Shown: positions 52,104 to 59,829 of the stretch, in pieces | Layout: each line of letters begins with the position of its first letter | Numbering within the stretch: position 1 is the first letter of the stretch | Source: JBIKWM01 sp044356305 | GTDB taxonomy: Bacteria; Bacteroidota; Bacteroidia; UBA10329 | Direction: 5' to 3' | Length of the DNA: 64,000 nt | NCBI GenBank assembly: GCA_044356305.1 | Contig: JBIKWM010000001.1 | Location: 62,001 to 126,000 of the forward strand | The notes under the pieces: model-generated | Told to the model about the DNA's origin: nothing | Database searches by the model: none | The model's input: only the letters and a program-made list of their open reading frames with translations | Program-made: the position numbers and the translations under genes

Positions 52104-53801
52104 TCAGGCCATGACCGCTTCGTTGAGCGGATACAGCCACATGCGGCACACCTGATCGGCCACGTACGGGTCGCGGCCCAGCACTTTGCTGTTCTGGCTG
52201 GTGCGCTGCTCACCGCTCAGGCTCATGGTGTAGGGATCCACGTCTATGTCCATCGGGGTGCCGTGGGCCAGATTGCTTGCCAGGCGGAACATCTCTGCGG
52301 CCACCTTCTCCAACAGTTCGAAATTGGATACGACCTTTTGCAGCACCTCTTCCTTCGGGTACTGTTTCTCAACTATATCCTGCTGGAACGCGCGCATATA
52401 GTCCATGTCGAACGGGTCGGCATAGCGGTCGGTGATGTCGTCCGTGTCGTAAGGCATCATGTCTCTGAACAGGCGCTGCATCTGTGCGCTCAGCTCACCG
52501 TAGCGGGCCAGGAAGCTTGTGGGCCCGGTAGCCACCTGACGCATCATGTCCAGATCGGTGAGGGCCTTGTTGACGAAGAGCAGGGTGTTGATGCTCCAAT
52601 ATGCGCCCCAGTCCCAGAAGATCTTGGTCACCATGACCTGTGTGCTGCCCCACAGTGGGTACTGCCCTTTGTACAGGGGCATCCAGTTGTCGTACAGCGC
52701 CCTGATCAGCGTGGCGTAGAACTTGGTGCGGAACATGACGTCCTCACCCGAAAGGTCGCGCAGGATCAGGTCACCGGTGAATGTGTTGGCCAATGTGATG
52801 AAATCGATACCGGGCGAGTAGAAGGGGTCACCGAACAGGCCGGCCTCGCCCACCACGGTCCAACGGTCGGTGTTGTAGGTCTCTTTGGAGGCGTAGGCGA
52901 AGTGCTTCATCACCAGAAAGTCCATGATCTTGGCGTGGTAAGGGCTGAGCTCACGTGCCAGTTGCGGCTCGTTGCGGCCTATCCACGCAAGGGTCTTCTC
53001 AAGGGTGTCGTAGGTGTTGAACGGATGGATGGCCTCATCGGCCACGATGCCTATGCTGGTGCGGCCTCCTACCAACGGGATGATCCACACCCAGTAACCC
53101 TTGTCCATCAGGTGAACAGTGCTCAGGTGCCTGATGCCGTCCACCTTCAACCGCGAGTGCCAGGTGGGGTCGCTGCTCCATGTATCCACGTCCACTTTGT
53201 GGTCAATGCGGAACCAGGAGGAGCTCACATTGTGCGGATACTCTTCTGCAAAGCCCAGTTTGCGTTTCATGAAACTCGAACGGCCGGTGGCATCGACAAC
53301 CCAGTGGGTCTTGACAGTATGTTGTAGGCCACCACAGGTGTAGGAGACCGTGTGGCCATTGTCGCGGTCTATGTCAACGCCCTGCACCCTTGCCCCTAAC
53401 AGGAACTCGGTGCCGAGCTGGCGCGTCATGTCGATCAGGTCGTTCTCAAAGATGCCACGGTCTATCTGGTGGCTGGGCACGGGCAATTTGATACGTGGCC
53501 CTAACTCCACCCGTTTGTGAATCTGATCCTTGTGTCTGGGCGACATGAAGAACCGCTGACCGTTCTTGGGCAGGTGCTTCGAGTCGAGGTAGCCTTTGAG
53601 GCCCAGCACCTCGCGCATGTAGTGTGTGCCGAGCTCCACGCTCGACTCTCCGATCTTGAATGCAGCCTCGGGTGCCTGCCCCTCGCGCATCTCGAGCACC
53701 AGTAGCCTGATGTCCGGCTTCTGTTTCCTCAACTGCAATGAGAGCAATAGGCCTGCAAGGCCTCCGCCAAGGATGACAACATCGTACTGCTCGGTCTTCA
53801 T
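52104..53801 (-). CDS. Flavin-dependent halogenase-like oxidoreductase
   Basis: A 565-residue FAD protein of the tryptophan halogenase/geranylgeranyl reductase superfamily. The N-terminus has the dinucleotide-binding motif VVILGGGLAGLLLSLQLR and KIGESSVELG; VVDATGRSSFM and VVGEAGLFGDPFYSPGIDF follow. It contains WVWIIP, the WxWxIP signature of flavin-dependent halogenases. Substrate is unknown. The ATG at 53801 (MKTEQYDVVILGG) is chosen because the longer frame would begin upstream of the predicted transcription start. A Crp/Fnr-type dyad sits in class II position before it, an unexpected member of an anaerobic regulon for an oxygen-using family. Confidence 0.8.
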   Translation of the reverse strand: MKTEQYDVVILGGGLAGLLLSLQLRKQKPDIRLLVLEMREGQAPEAAFKIGESSVELGTHYMREVLGLKGYLDSKHLPKNGQRFFMSPRHKDQIHKRVELGPRIKLPVPSHQIDRGIFENDLIDMTRQLGTEFLLGARVQGVDIDRDNGHTVSYTCGGLQHTVKTHWVVDATGRSSFMKRKLGFAEEYPHNVSSSWFRIDHKVDVDTWSSDPTWHSRLKVDGIRHLSTVHLMDKGYWVWIIPLVGGRTSIGIVADEAIHPFNTYDTLEKTLAWIGRNEPQLARELSPYHAKIMDFLVMKHFAYASKETYNTDRWTVVGEAGLFGDPFYSPGIDFITLANTFTGDLILRDLSGEDVMFRTKFYATLIRALYDNWMPLYKGQYPLWGSTQVMVTKIFWDWGAYWSINTLLFVNKALTDLDMMRQVATGPTSFLARYGELSAQMQRLFRDMMPYDTDDITDRYADPFDMDYMRAFQQDIVEKQYPKEEVLQKVVSNFELLEKVAAEMFRLASNLAHGTPMDIDVDPYTMSLSGEQRTSQNSKVLGRDPYVADQVCRMWLYPLNEAVMA

Positions 53802-53845
53802 TTTATGCAACTTGTTCTTTAAGGGTTGTACTCGGAATGGGGGCG

Positions 53846-53888
53846 CGAACATACATCCGTAGTTTCAAATAATCATGATGGCGATCAT
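53846..53888 (-). promoter_or_regulatory. Crp/Fnr-type site and promoter of the halogenase-like gene
   Basis: Dyad ATGATGGCGATCAT (53875-53888), centre 28.5 bp from TATGTTCG (53853-53846) on the minus strand; ATG at 53801. Confidence 0.72.
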
Positions 53889-54137
53889 ATTTAATGGATC
53901 GGTGACCTCACAATGTATGCCTTTCATTTAGCGGGTCTGCTTAAGGGTCGGACTTTTGGATCCCATCCTGAAAGGGTATGGAAGCCATGTCCTGTTTCAC
54001 AAAGAAGAATGGCCGATATAACTGTTATTGATATATATAGGTTGTTACATGTGGGTGGTGCAAGGGGGTGTGGCATAGAGCCGCGCGTGCTCATGAGCAC
54101 TGAGATGTCAGGATAGCCCCGATATTGCACCTCCGAA
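53889..54137. other. Intergenic region before the DUF445 gene
   Basis: No gene recognised. A perfect palindrome GTGCTCATGAGCAC lies at 54087-54100, 38 bases before the DUF445 start, and an AT-rich GATATATATAGG near 54029 may be part of a promoter. Confidence 0.4.
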
Positions 54138-55334
54138 ATGACCACCACAGAGACACTTTCAATTATCATGATGCCTATCATATCGGCATTGATAGGTTGG
54201 GGCACAAACTGGTTGGCGCTGAAGATGACTTTCGGGCCTATGGAGTATGTGGGGGTCAGGCCATTCGGGTGGCAGGGGATCATACCGGCCAAAGCCGAGA
54301 AGATGGCCGGGAAGACCGTTGATCTGCTCACGGCCCACCTTATCGATGTGCGAGAGCTGTTCTCACGGATCGATCATGGTAAGGTGCTCGAGGAGATGGG
54401 GCCGGCATTGAAGGGGCTTGCCCGAGAGCTGATCGATTCGGGCATGAGGGAACACATGTCGCTTGTATGGCGCCTGATGCCCGGCATGGCAAAGGAGCGG
54501 CTGTATAAACAGGCCGAGGCCCAGTTGCCCGCAGCTGTGAAAGGTGTGATGGATGCCATGCACGATGACCTGACCGGCATATTCGACATCAGGCAGATGG
54601 TGGTGAGCCATATCGCGGCCGACAAGAGGATATTGAACAGGCTTTTCCTTGAATGTGGGGAGCAGGAGTTCAGGTTCATTGAACGGTCGGGTCTTTATTT
54701 CGGCTTGCTGTTCGGTCTCCTTCAGGCCGCCATATGGTGCTACTGGCAGGAGTGGTGGCTGCTCCCGCTTGGCGGTCTTCTTGTAGGCTACATCACCAAT
54801 TGGCTTGCACTCAAACTCATCTTTTGGCCCAAGCATCCTGTACAGATCGGGCCATGGAACCTTCAGGGCCTGTTCATGAAACGGCAGCAGGAGGTCTCAG
54901 TGCGGTACAGCAGGCTGGTGGCCACCGATGTCCTTTCGGCCCGCAACATATTCGGCCATGTGCTGCGCGATGGACTATCGGGCCGTATGGCCGAGATCGT
55001 GGGGCTGCACGTGTCGCGCGCCATTGACCGTTCAGCAGGTCCTTATGCCCTGCTCCTGCGGCTTACGGGCACGACCGAGGCACTGCACCGCCTGCGCCTG
55101 CATGTGGCCGCACAGCTTGTGGTGCGGCTGCCCGAGCATGCGCATCTGCTGTTCGTGCATACCGACCATGCGCTGGATCTGGAGAACACCCTGCGCCAGC
55201 GTATGGGTCTGCTGGCCCCCGAAGATTTTGAAGGGGCTCTGCATCCGGCATTCCAGGAGGATGAACTGACCCTGATACTGGTAGGTGCGGCCTTGGGTCT
55301 GGTGGCAGGATGCCTCCAGATCCTGTTGACCTGA
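54138..55334 (+). CDS. DUF445 membrane protein
   Basis: A 398-residue protein of the DUF445/YheB-like family. Two copies of the family motif are visible: IGWGTNWLALKMTFGPMEY near the N-terminus and VGYITNWLALKLIFWPKHP in the middle, each followed by GPWNLQGLFMKR or GWQGIIPAKAEKMA. Hydrophobic segments flank the repeats and the C-terminus (LILVGAALGLVAGCLQILL), so it is probably an inner-membrane protein with a large soluble part. Function is unknown for the family. A dyad fitting the Crp/Fnr pattern occurs inside the start of the gene (54168-54181) and is judged accidental. Confidence 0.85.
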   Translation: MTTTETLSIIMMPIISALIGWGTNWLALKMTFGPMEYVGVRPFGWQGIIPAKAEKMAGKTVDLLTAHLIDVRELFSRIDHGKVLEEMGPALKGLARELIDSGMREHMSLVWRLMPGMAKERLYKQAEAQLPAAVKGVMDAMHDDLTGIFDIRQMVVSHIAADKRILNRLFLECGEQEFRFIERSGLYFGLLFGLLQAAIWCYWQEWWLLPLGGLLVGYITNWLALKLIFWPKHPVQIGPWNLQGLFMKRQQEVSVRYSRLVATDVLSARNIFGHVLRDGLSGRMAEIVGLHVSRAIDRSAGPYALLLRLTGTTEALHRLRLHVAAQLVVRLPEHAHLLFVHTDHALDLENTLRQRMGLLAPEDFEGALHPAFQEDELTLILVGAALGLVAGCLQILLT

Positions 55335-55412
55335 GGCCCGAGCAGGCCTGTGTTCGGGCCTGAGCAAGCGGTCAATGTCGGCTTGCCGATGTCGTATTCC
55401 GCAGTTTCACGT

Positions 55413-55456
55413 ATGACCTATGTTATATCCTCTGCAGGGCGAGGTGCTGAATTTCG
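55413..55456 (+). promoter_or_regulatory. Crp/Fnr-type site and promoter of the DUF302-OsmC-ctaA genes
   Basis: ATGACCTATGTTAT (55413-55426; one mismatch) with centre 29.5 bp before GAATTTCG (55449-55456). It implies a start of transcription near 55463, downstream of the first ATG of the open frame and in favour of the ATG at 55483. Confidence 0.55.
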
Positions 55457-55482
55457 CGGTTGAGGATACAAAGACCTTCTTG

Positions 55483-55875
55483 ATGGACTACTACATCTCC
55501 AGGACCGTTTCGGCCCAGATGGGCTGGGATGCCATACGCCAAAAGGTGGAGGCCGCGCTCGCAGAGCAGGGTTTCGGTGTGCTGACCGAGATTGACATCA
55601 GGGCCACCATGAAAAAGAAGTTGGACAAGGAATACCTGCCCCACGTGATCCTGGGCGCGTGCAACCCCGTGTTCGCAGACCGGGCGTTGCAGTCTGACCC
55701 GCACATCAGCACCATGCTGCCATGCAACGTCACGCTCCGCCAGACCGAGAGCGGGGACATAGAGGTGGCGGCCATTGACCCGGCAGCCGCCATGGGCATG
55801 ATAGGCGACCCGCACATCGCAGCGCTGGCCGATGAGGTGCGTGACCGCCTTGCAACTGTCATCAATAACATCTGA
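55483..55875 (+). CDS. DUF302 family protein
   Basis: A 130-residue protein; almost all of it is the DUF302 domain (MDYYISRTVSAQMGWDAI, then EQGFGVLTEIDIRATMKKKL, ILGACNPVFADRAL, MLPCNVTL and IDPAAAMGM). The two conserved cysteines are in GACNP and LPCNV. The biochemical role is not established. The open frame begins 21 codons earlier, but the conserved start MDYYISRT and the promoter position favour 55483. It is followed 14 bases later by an OsmC-family gene. Confidence 0.85.
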   Translation: MDYYISRTVSAQMGWDAIRQKVEAALAEQGFGVLTEIDIRATMKKKLDKEYLPHVILGACNPVFADRALQSDPHISTMLPCNVTLRQTESGDIEVAAIDPAAAMGMIGDPHIAALADEVRDRLATVINNI

Positions 55876-55889
55876 TAACCAATTACACC

Positions 55890-56321
55890 ATGGACAGACA
55901 CTCATACAACATTGACATACGCTGGGACGAGGGTCGCACAGGCACGGCCTCATCGCCTCAGTTGCCCGTATCATTCCGAGTGGCCACGCCCCCGGAGTTT
56001 GACAAGGGCGTGCCCGGCATCTGGTCTCCGGAGCATCTTTTCACCGCCTCGGTGGCGAGCTGTTTCATGACCACCTTTCTGGCCATTGCCGAGTACTCGA
56101 AACTGGAATACATCTCGTTCAACTGTCCCTCAGAGGGCATTCTGGACAAGGTGGACGGCAAGTTCATCATGACCGAGGTGATCCTGCGCCCACAGCTGGT
56201 GCTGCCCGCTGGAGGCAATGCAGAGAAGGCCGAGCGCATCCTCCAGAAGGCCGAGGCAGCCTGCCTCATCACCAATTCTGTGCGCAGTTCCGTGCGGCTG
56301 GAGCCGACAGTCACGTACTGA
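55890..56321 (+). CDS. OsmC/Ohr-family peroxiredoxin-like protein
   Basis: A 143-residue OsmC-type protein. The two catalytic cysteines are in ASVASCFMTTFLAIAE (about residue 55) and in KAEAACLITNSVRSSV (about 122), the usual spacing for organic hydroperoxide reductases. The N-terminal GIWSPEHLFTASVASCF also fits. It would reduce hydroperoxides with thiols. It sits between DUF302 and heme A synthase with short gaps, probably one transcript. Confidence 0.88.
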   Translation: MDRHSYNIDIRWDEGRTGTASSPQLPVSFRVATPPEFDKGVPGIWSPEHLFTASVASCFMTTFLAIAEYSKLEYISFNCPSEGILDKVDGKFIMTEVILRPQLVLPAGGNAEKAERILQKAEAACLITNSVRSSVRLEPTVTY

Positions 56322-56342
56322 CCGTTGTCCTCTTCCTCTCAG

Positions 56343-57425
56343 ATGAACTGGCGCACCACTGATAACCTCCCTACCCTGTGGCTCTGGCTCGGGGTGTTCA
56401 TGGTGGCGGTGCAGATGGTGGTGGGCGGCATAACAAGGCTCACGGGCTCTGGGCTCTCCATCACCCGTTGGGAGATAGTGACAGGCACGGTGCCCCCGCT
56501 CACAGAGGCCCAATGGGAGGTTGAGTTCGACCGTTACAAGGGCACCCCTCAGTACAATATGATCAACAAGGGGATGGACAAGGCCGGCTTCAAGGCCATC
56601 TATTTCTGGGAATATCTCCACAGGCTCTGGGCCAGGCTCATGGGGCTGGTGTTCATCATCCCCTTCGGGTTTTTCCTTGCCAAAGGCCTGTTCACACGCA
56701 AGGAGCTGACAAGGCTCACGGTGGTGCTGATGCTGGCCGGGGTGGTGGCCTCATTCGGTTGGCTCATGGTGAAGAGCGGGCTGGTTGACCGCCCTTGGGT
56801 GAGCCCGTACCGGCTCACGGCCCACCTCCTGCTGGCACTGGCCCTGTATGCCTATCTGCTGCGCACGGCCCTCATGCGCAGTTTCCCGGAAGGCCCCGCT
56901 GTCCCGCGCCAGGCACTATTGAACGTGCTCTGGCTGCTGCTGTGGCTTCAACTGGCACTGGGCGGACTTATGTCGGGCATGCGGGCAGGGCTGTACTACC
57001 CCACTTTCCCTGATATGGCCGGCCGACTGATGCCCGACCTGCTGTTGGACCGGGCCAACTGGGATCTGGCCCACTTCCGCGACCACGCCACACACGGTTT
57101 CGTCATTGCGCTTGTGCAGTGGGCGCACCGGGTGGTGGGCACCCTGCTGCTCGTGGGGGCGGTGGCGTCATATTGGAAGAACAGGCAGCACGGAGGGGCG
57201 CAGGCCCGCACCGCCCTTGCCATAGTCTCGGTCATCATCATACAGTACGCCCTCGGTGTGTGGACTGTGCTGAGCTGCCGAAACGGCATACCGGTGGCCC
57301 TCGGTGCGGTGCATCAGGCAGGCGGCATAGCGGTGCTCACCGTGCTGGTGGTGGCGCGGCATAGGCGCAAAGTGCCGCCCGTGTCGAGCAGTGCCGGGGG
57401 GCATATGGTCCGTGCTTCAGGCTGA
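56343..57425 (+). CDS. ctaA: Heme A synthase (COX15/CtaA)
   Basis: A 360-residue membrane protein with eight helices that oxidises the methyl group of heme O to form heme A for aa3-type oxidases. Two symmetric halves each carry the conserved histidine pairs: VGGITRLTGSGLSITRWEIV with FWEYLHRLWARLMG in the first half, and HGFVIALVQWAHRVVGTLLL with VALGAVHQAGGIAVL in the second. TTG at 56325 opens the frame six codons earlier; ATG at 56343 is preferred. Its product serves aerobic respiration, so a shared transcript with a Crp/Fnr-type site is notable. Confidence 0.93.
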   Translation: MNWRTTDNLPTLWLWLGVFMVAVQMVVGGITRLTGSGLSITRWEIVTGTVPPLTEAQWEVEFDRYKGTPQYNMINKGMDKAGFKAIYFWEYLHRLWARLMGLVFIIPFGFFLAKGLFTRKELTRLTVVLMLAGVVASFGWLMVKSGLVDRPWVSPYRLTAHLLLALALYAYLLRTALMRSFPEGPAVPRQALLNVLWLLLWLQLALGGLMSGMRAGLYYPTFPDMAGRLMPDLLLDRANWDLAHFRDHATHGFVIALVQWAHRVVGTLLLVGAVASYWKNRQHGGAQARTALAIVSVIIIQYALGVWTVLSCRNGIPVALGAVHQAGGIAVLTVLVVARHRRKVPPVSSSAGGHMVRASG

Positions 57426-57537
57426 ATGGCGATCAGGTAAGGAGGCGCGGCCCCGAAGTGGGTGCGACAGTGCTGTTTCCGTGTGGTATGAAGAGAATAC
57501 CTCCGAGGTCTGGGACCGGGGCGGTATTGAATGAAGA

Positions 57538-57557
57538 ACCCCGCTGGGGGGCGGGGT
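57538..57557 (+). terminator. Hairpin after heme A synthase
   Basis: ACCCCGC / GCGGGGT with loop TGGGGG; the following CCTTGGGGTCTTT is a poor U-tract. The rest of 57426-57674 shows no gene. Confidence 0.4.
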
Positions 57558-57674
57558 CCTTGGGGTCTTTAGCCTGCGGTAACAGACCGCTGCACTTGGG
57601 CCTGGATGTTCATGATCGCCTTGGTTTTTAAGGTTTGGTTGAAGTCTGAGAAAAAGAGTGTATGGAGGTTCCGC

Positions 57675-58628
57675 TCAGAGCGTGACGGTGAGTCTGGTGG
57701 CCGCACCGCTGCCGTTGTGGGCTGTGAGGTGGCGGTGGGTGCTGTAGTCCGTGATGCCGAAGTCTGATGCGGGGAAGGTCTTCTCCTCGTCTGTTGCGAG
57801 GTCTATGGCGGTGCTGTCGTTGCCGCCCTCGGTGGTGGCGAGGTACAGTTTAAGGGGGCCGGGGCCTGTGACCTTGGCGCGGATCATATCATCGGGCAGC
57901 AGGGTGCGGGTGGCCATGGTGCGCACCTCGGCCGCTGCGAGGTTGGCCGTGAAGGTGGTCTGCTCGGGGTTGCGCAGGGTCTCGAGGTCGAACAGCGCCT
58001 TGCACATCGTCTCGCGGTCGGTGTAGAACGCATCGAGCACCAAAGCCATGTCGCGGTACTGCATGTCCATGATGGCCACACGGGCGGCCTCCACTGCCCC
58101 GCTCTTCACCTTGCGGCCGCCCTTTGCCCCGCTCTGTGTGTCGCGGGCGGTATCGAGGGCCGTGTAGGTGGCATCAACAAGGACCTTCACCGCGGCCAGG
58201 GCCACCTCGGCCCCGATGGCATCAGAAAGGGCATCGAAGGCATTGATCCTGGTCTCCAATGTGCCTTGGTTGAACGGCAAGCGCCCATCGGGGAACAGCT
58301 CCTTGTACCTCACCGTGCCCTTGGCATGCACCACCTGTATCTGCACATCCCACACATCGAGGTCGAGCAGGGCCTGCTTGAGCAGCTCCTTCACGTTCTG
58401 GGTCTGGCCCTCCTGTGTGCCCTTGGCCGAGCCCCAAAGGCTGTATGCGGCCACATAGGCCGTATGCAGCGGATGGTAGCGGTTGTAGAGCGGCACAAGG
58501 GCCGGCTCGGTGGCCTGCAGGGTGTTCAGGTTCGAGTCGTGCCAGTTGCTCAGCTTAAGCGCCTTGCGGTAGCTGGTGCGGGTACTCACCAGAAACTGGT
58601 TATCAACGTATTTCCAAGGCTTGTCCAT
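57675..58628 (-). CDS. Unknown protein, 317 residues
   Basis: I do not recognise this family. It has no signal peptide or membrane helix. The first two thirds look helical and rich in Ala, Leu and Asp with regular heptad-like spacing (for example ELLKQALLDLDVWDVQIQVV and VALAAVKVLVDATYTALDTA). The last 70 residues look like a small beta domain (GPGPLKLYLATTEGGND). It overlaps the tandem-repeat protein gene upstream by about 26 bases, so the two are probably translated from one message under the LuxR-type regulator further upstream. Confidence 0.62.
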   Translation of the reverse strand: MDKPWKYVDNQFLVSTRTSYRKALKLSNWHDSNLNTLQATEPALVPLYNRYHPLHTAYVAAYSLWGSAKGTQEGQTQNVKELLKQALLDLDVWDVQIQVVHAKGTVRYKELFPDGRLPFNQGTLETRINAFDALSDAIGAEVALAAVKVLVDATYTALDTARDTQSGAKGGRKVKSGAVEAARVAIMDMQYRDMALVLDAFYTDRETMCKALFDLETLRNPEQTTFTANLAAAEVRTMATRTLLPDDMIRAKVTGPGPLKLYLATTEGGNDSTAIDLATDEEKTFPASDFGITDYSTHRHLTAHNGSGAATRLTVTL

Positions 58629-59046
58629 GGTAATTGATCTTTGGTTGATGTGGTTCAGGGATTGTGGCGGTGCCCATCGGGTCTGTGTCTGGCAATGAAA
58701 TGCTTGTGGCGGTGCCCATCGGGTCTGTGTCTGGCAATGAAATGCCTGTGGCGGTGCCCATCGGGTCTGTGTCTTGCAATGAAATGCCTGTGGCAGTGCC
58801 GATCACGTCTGTGTCTGGCAATGAAGAGCCTGTGGCAGTGCCGATCGGGTCTGTGTCTGGCAATGAAATGCCTGTGGCGGTGCCGATCGCGTCTGTGTCT
58901 GGCAATGAAGAGCCTGTGGCGGTGCCGATCACGTCTGTGTTCCATACCGAATGAATTTCACCCCTCCCCCACACCAGCATGGCCAGCCCCACCAGAATGG
59001 CGGTAAGGGCCAGGGCCACAAGGGTGGATATGAGTGGGTGCTTCAT
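58603..59046 (-). CDS. Short membrane-anchored protein made of 14-residue tandem repeats
   Basis: A 147-residue protein: the first 30 residues contain one transmembrane segment (ISTLVALALTAILVGLAMLVW), and the following 90 residues are about seven copies of a 14-residue unit like DTDPMGTATGISLP. The DNA under it is a 42-bp tandem array (58665-58944). Low-complexity T/S/G/D-rich repeats suggest an extended surface or periplasmic stalk. ATG at 59046 is preferred to a GTG ten codons upstream. Two direct-repeat operators (59116-59159) lie just upstream. Confidence 0.6.
   Translation of the reverse strand: MKHPLISTLVALALTAILVGLAMLVWGRGEIHSVWNTDVIGTATGSSLPDTDAIGTATGISLPDTDPIGTATGSSLPDTDVIGTATGISLQDTDPMGTATGISLPDTDPMGTATSISLPDTDPMGTATIPEPHQPKINYHGQALEIR
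58665..58944 (-). repeat. 42-bp tandem repeat (VNTR)
   Basis: Six full units and a partial seventh of a 42-bp sequence, starting at 58665, 58707, 58749, 58791, 58833, 58875 and 58917; differences are few (for example GGGTCT against ACGTCT, AAATGC against AGAGCC). Because 42 is a multiple of three, copy-number change keeps the reading frame. Confidence 0.95.
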
Positions 59047-59115
59047 GTGGCGGTGCGGGTCGTTCGGGTCAGTCACGGAGCAAAGGTCCGGGGGTCAGAA
59101 GCGACTATTTCCTCA

Positions 59116-59159
59116 CGGAAACCGTGATTTTGGAGGGGTGATATAGCGGAAACCGTGAT
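59116..59159 (-). promoter_or_regulatory. Paired direct-repeat operator before the repeat protein
   Basis: CGGAAACCGTGAT occurs twice, at 59116-59128 and 59147-59159, exactly 31 bp apart (three helical turns). Each contains the palindrome CGG-AAA-CCG. The site lies between the LuxR-type regulator's stop and the repeat-protein start. Confidence 0.55.
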
Positions 59160-59163
59160 ACGG

Positions 59164-59829
59164 TCAGCCCAATTCGGGCGCAAACAGGCCCAAGAGGCCC
59201 ATGGGCGTGCGCACACCGAGCTTGCGCAGTATGTTGCGCTTGTGGGTGCACAGCGTGTCGGGCGATATCTTGAGCATGCGCATGATCTCATCGTGCAACA
59301 TGTCGGCCCGCATGAGGCGGAATATCTGCTGCTCGCGGGGGCTGAGTTCCTTGAGCCGGGGATCGGCCGGGATGACCGCATCCCCGTCCGGGTCTGACAT
59401 GGCAGGCACAAGCACAGTCAGGCAGCTGAGCAGTACCGGCCACCCCTGCGCCCTTCCTATGTGCCTCACCTGCCAACGCAGAGCCATGGCCGTATCCTCG
59501 CTGCCCATGCTCAGCAGACTGGCGAACGGGGCCGTGCTGCCACCACTGAAATTGTAGCTCATGCTACTGTGGGCCATGGCATTGAGCGGGCTCCTGAAGT
59601 GCATGGGCACTATGGGCAGCAGGTCGCTGTCCTTTTCCAGCAAGGTTCTCATGGGTTCGTTCGCAAGGCGTACCTCGTGCTCTCCCTTCACATGCACAGC
59701 CGCAGGCACCGGGCACGCCCCCAGGTGGGGCCGCAACTTGTCGATGGTATGCGGATGCAGGGCCCCGTTGTCGCCCACAATGGGGCGCAGCTGTGCGGCA
59801 AGGACATCAATATCTACGGGCTTTTCCAT
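59164..59829 (-). CDS. LuxR-type response regulator-like transcription factor
   Basis: A 221-residue protein. The C-terminal 65 residues are a LuxR/GerE helix-turn-helix (LSPREQQIFRLMRADMLHDE, then KISPDTLCTHKRNILRKLGV). The N-terminal 150 residues do not look like a receiver domain: no Asp-acceptor pattern is seen; they resemble a PAS-like sensor with hydrophobic strands and the phrase NFSGGSTAPFASLLS. ATG at 59829 is preferred to a TTG eight codons upstream. It is upstream of the two-gene unit with the tandem operators and probably controls it. Confidence 0.82.
   Translation of the reverse strand: MEKPVDIDVLAAQLRPIVGDNGALHPHTIDKLRPHLGACPVPAAVHVKGEHEVRLANEPMRTLLEKDSDLLPIVPMHFRSPLNAMAHSSMSYNFSGGSTAPFASLLSMGSEDTAMALRWQVRHIGRAQGWPVLLSCLTVLVPAMSDPDGDAVIPADPRLKELSPREQQIFRLMRADMLHDEIMRMLKISPDTLCTHKRNILRKLGVRTPMGLLGLFAPELG

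Noticed and set aside
54087..54100. Perfect palindrome GTGCTCATGAGCAC upstream of the DUF445 gene as an operator
   Set aside because: A single occurrence without a second copy or a defined promoter; noted in the intergenic entry only.
54168..54181. ATGATGCCTATCAT dyad fitting the Crp/Fnr pattern
   Set aside because: It lies inside the DUF445 coding sequence after the conserved N-terminal start, with no -7 element at the expected distance on either strand.
58665..58944. 42-bp repeats considered as a CRISPR array
   Set aside because: Units are directly adjacent without unique spacers and encode a protein repeat.
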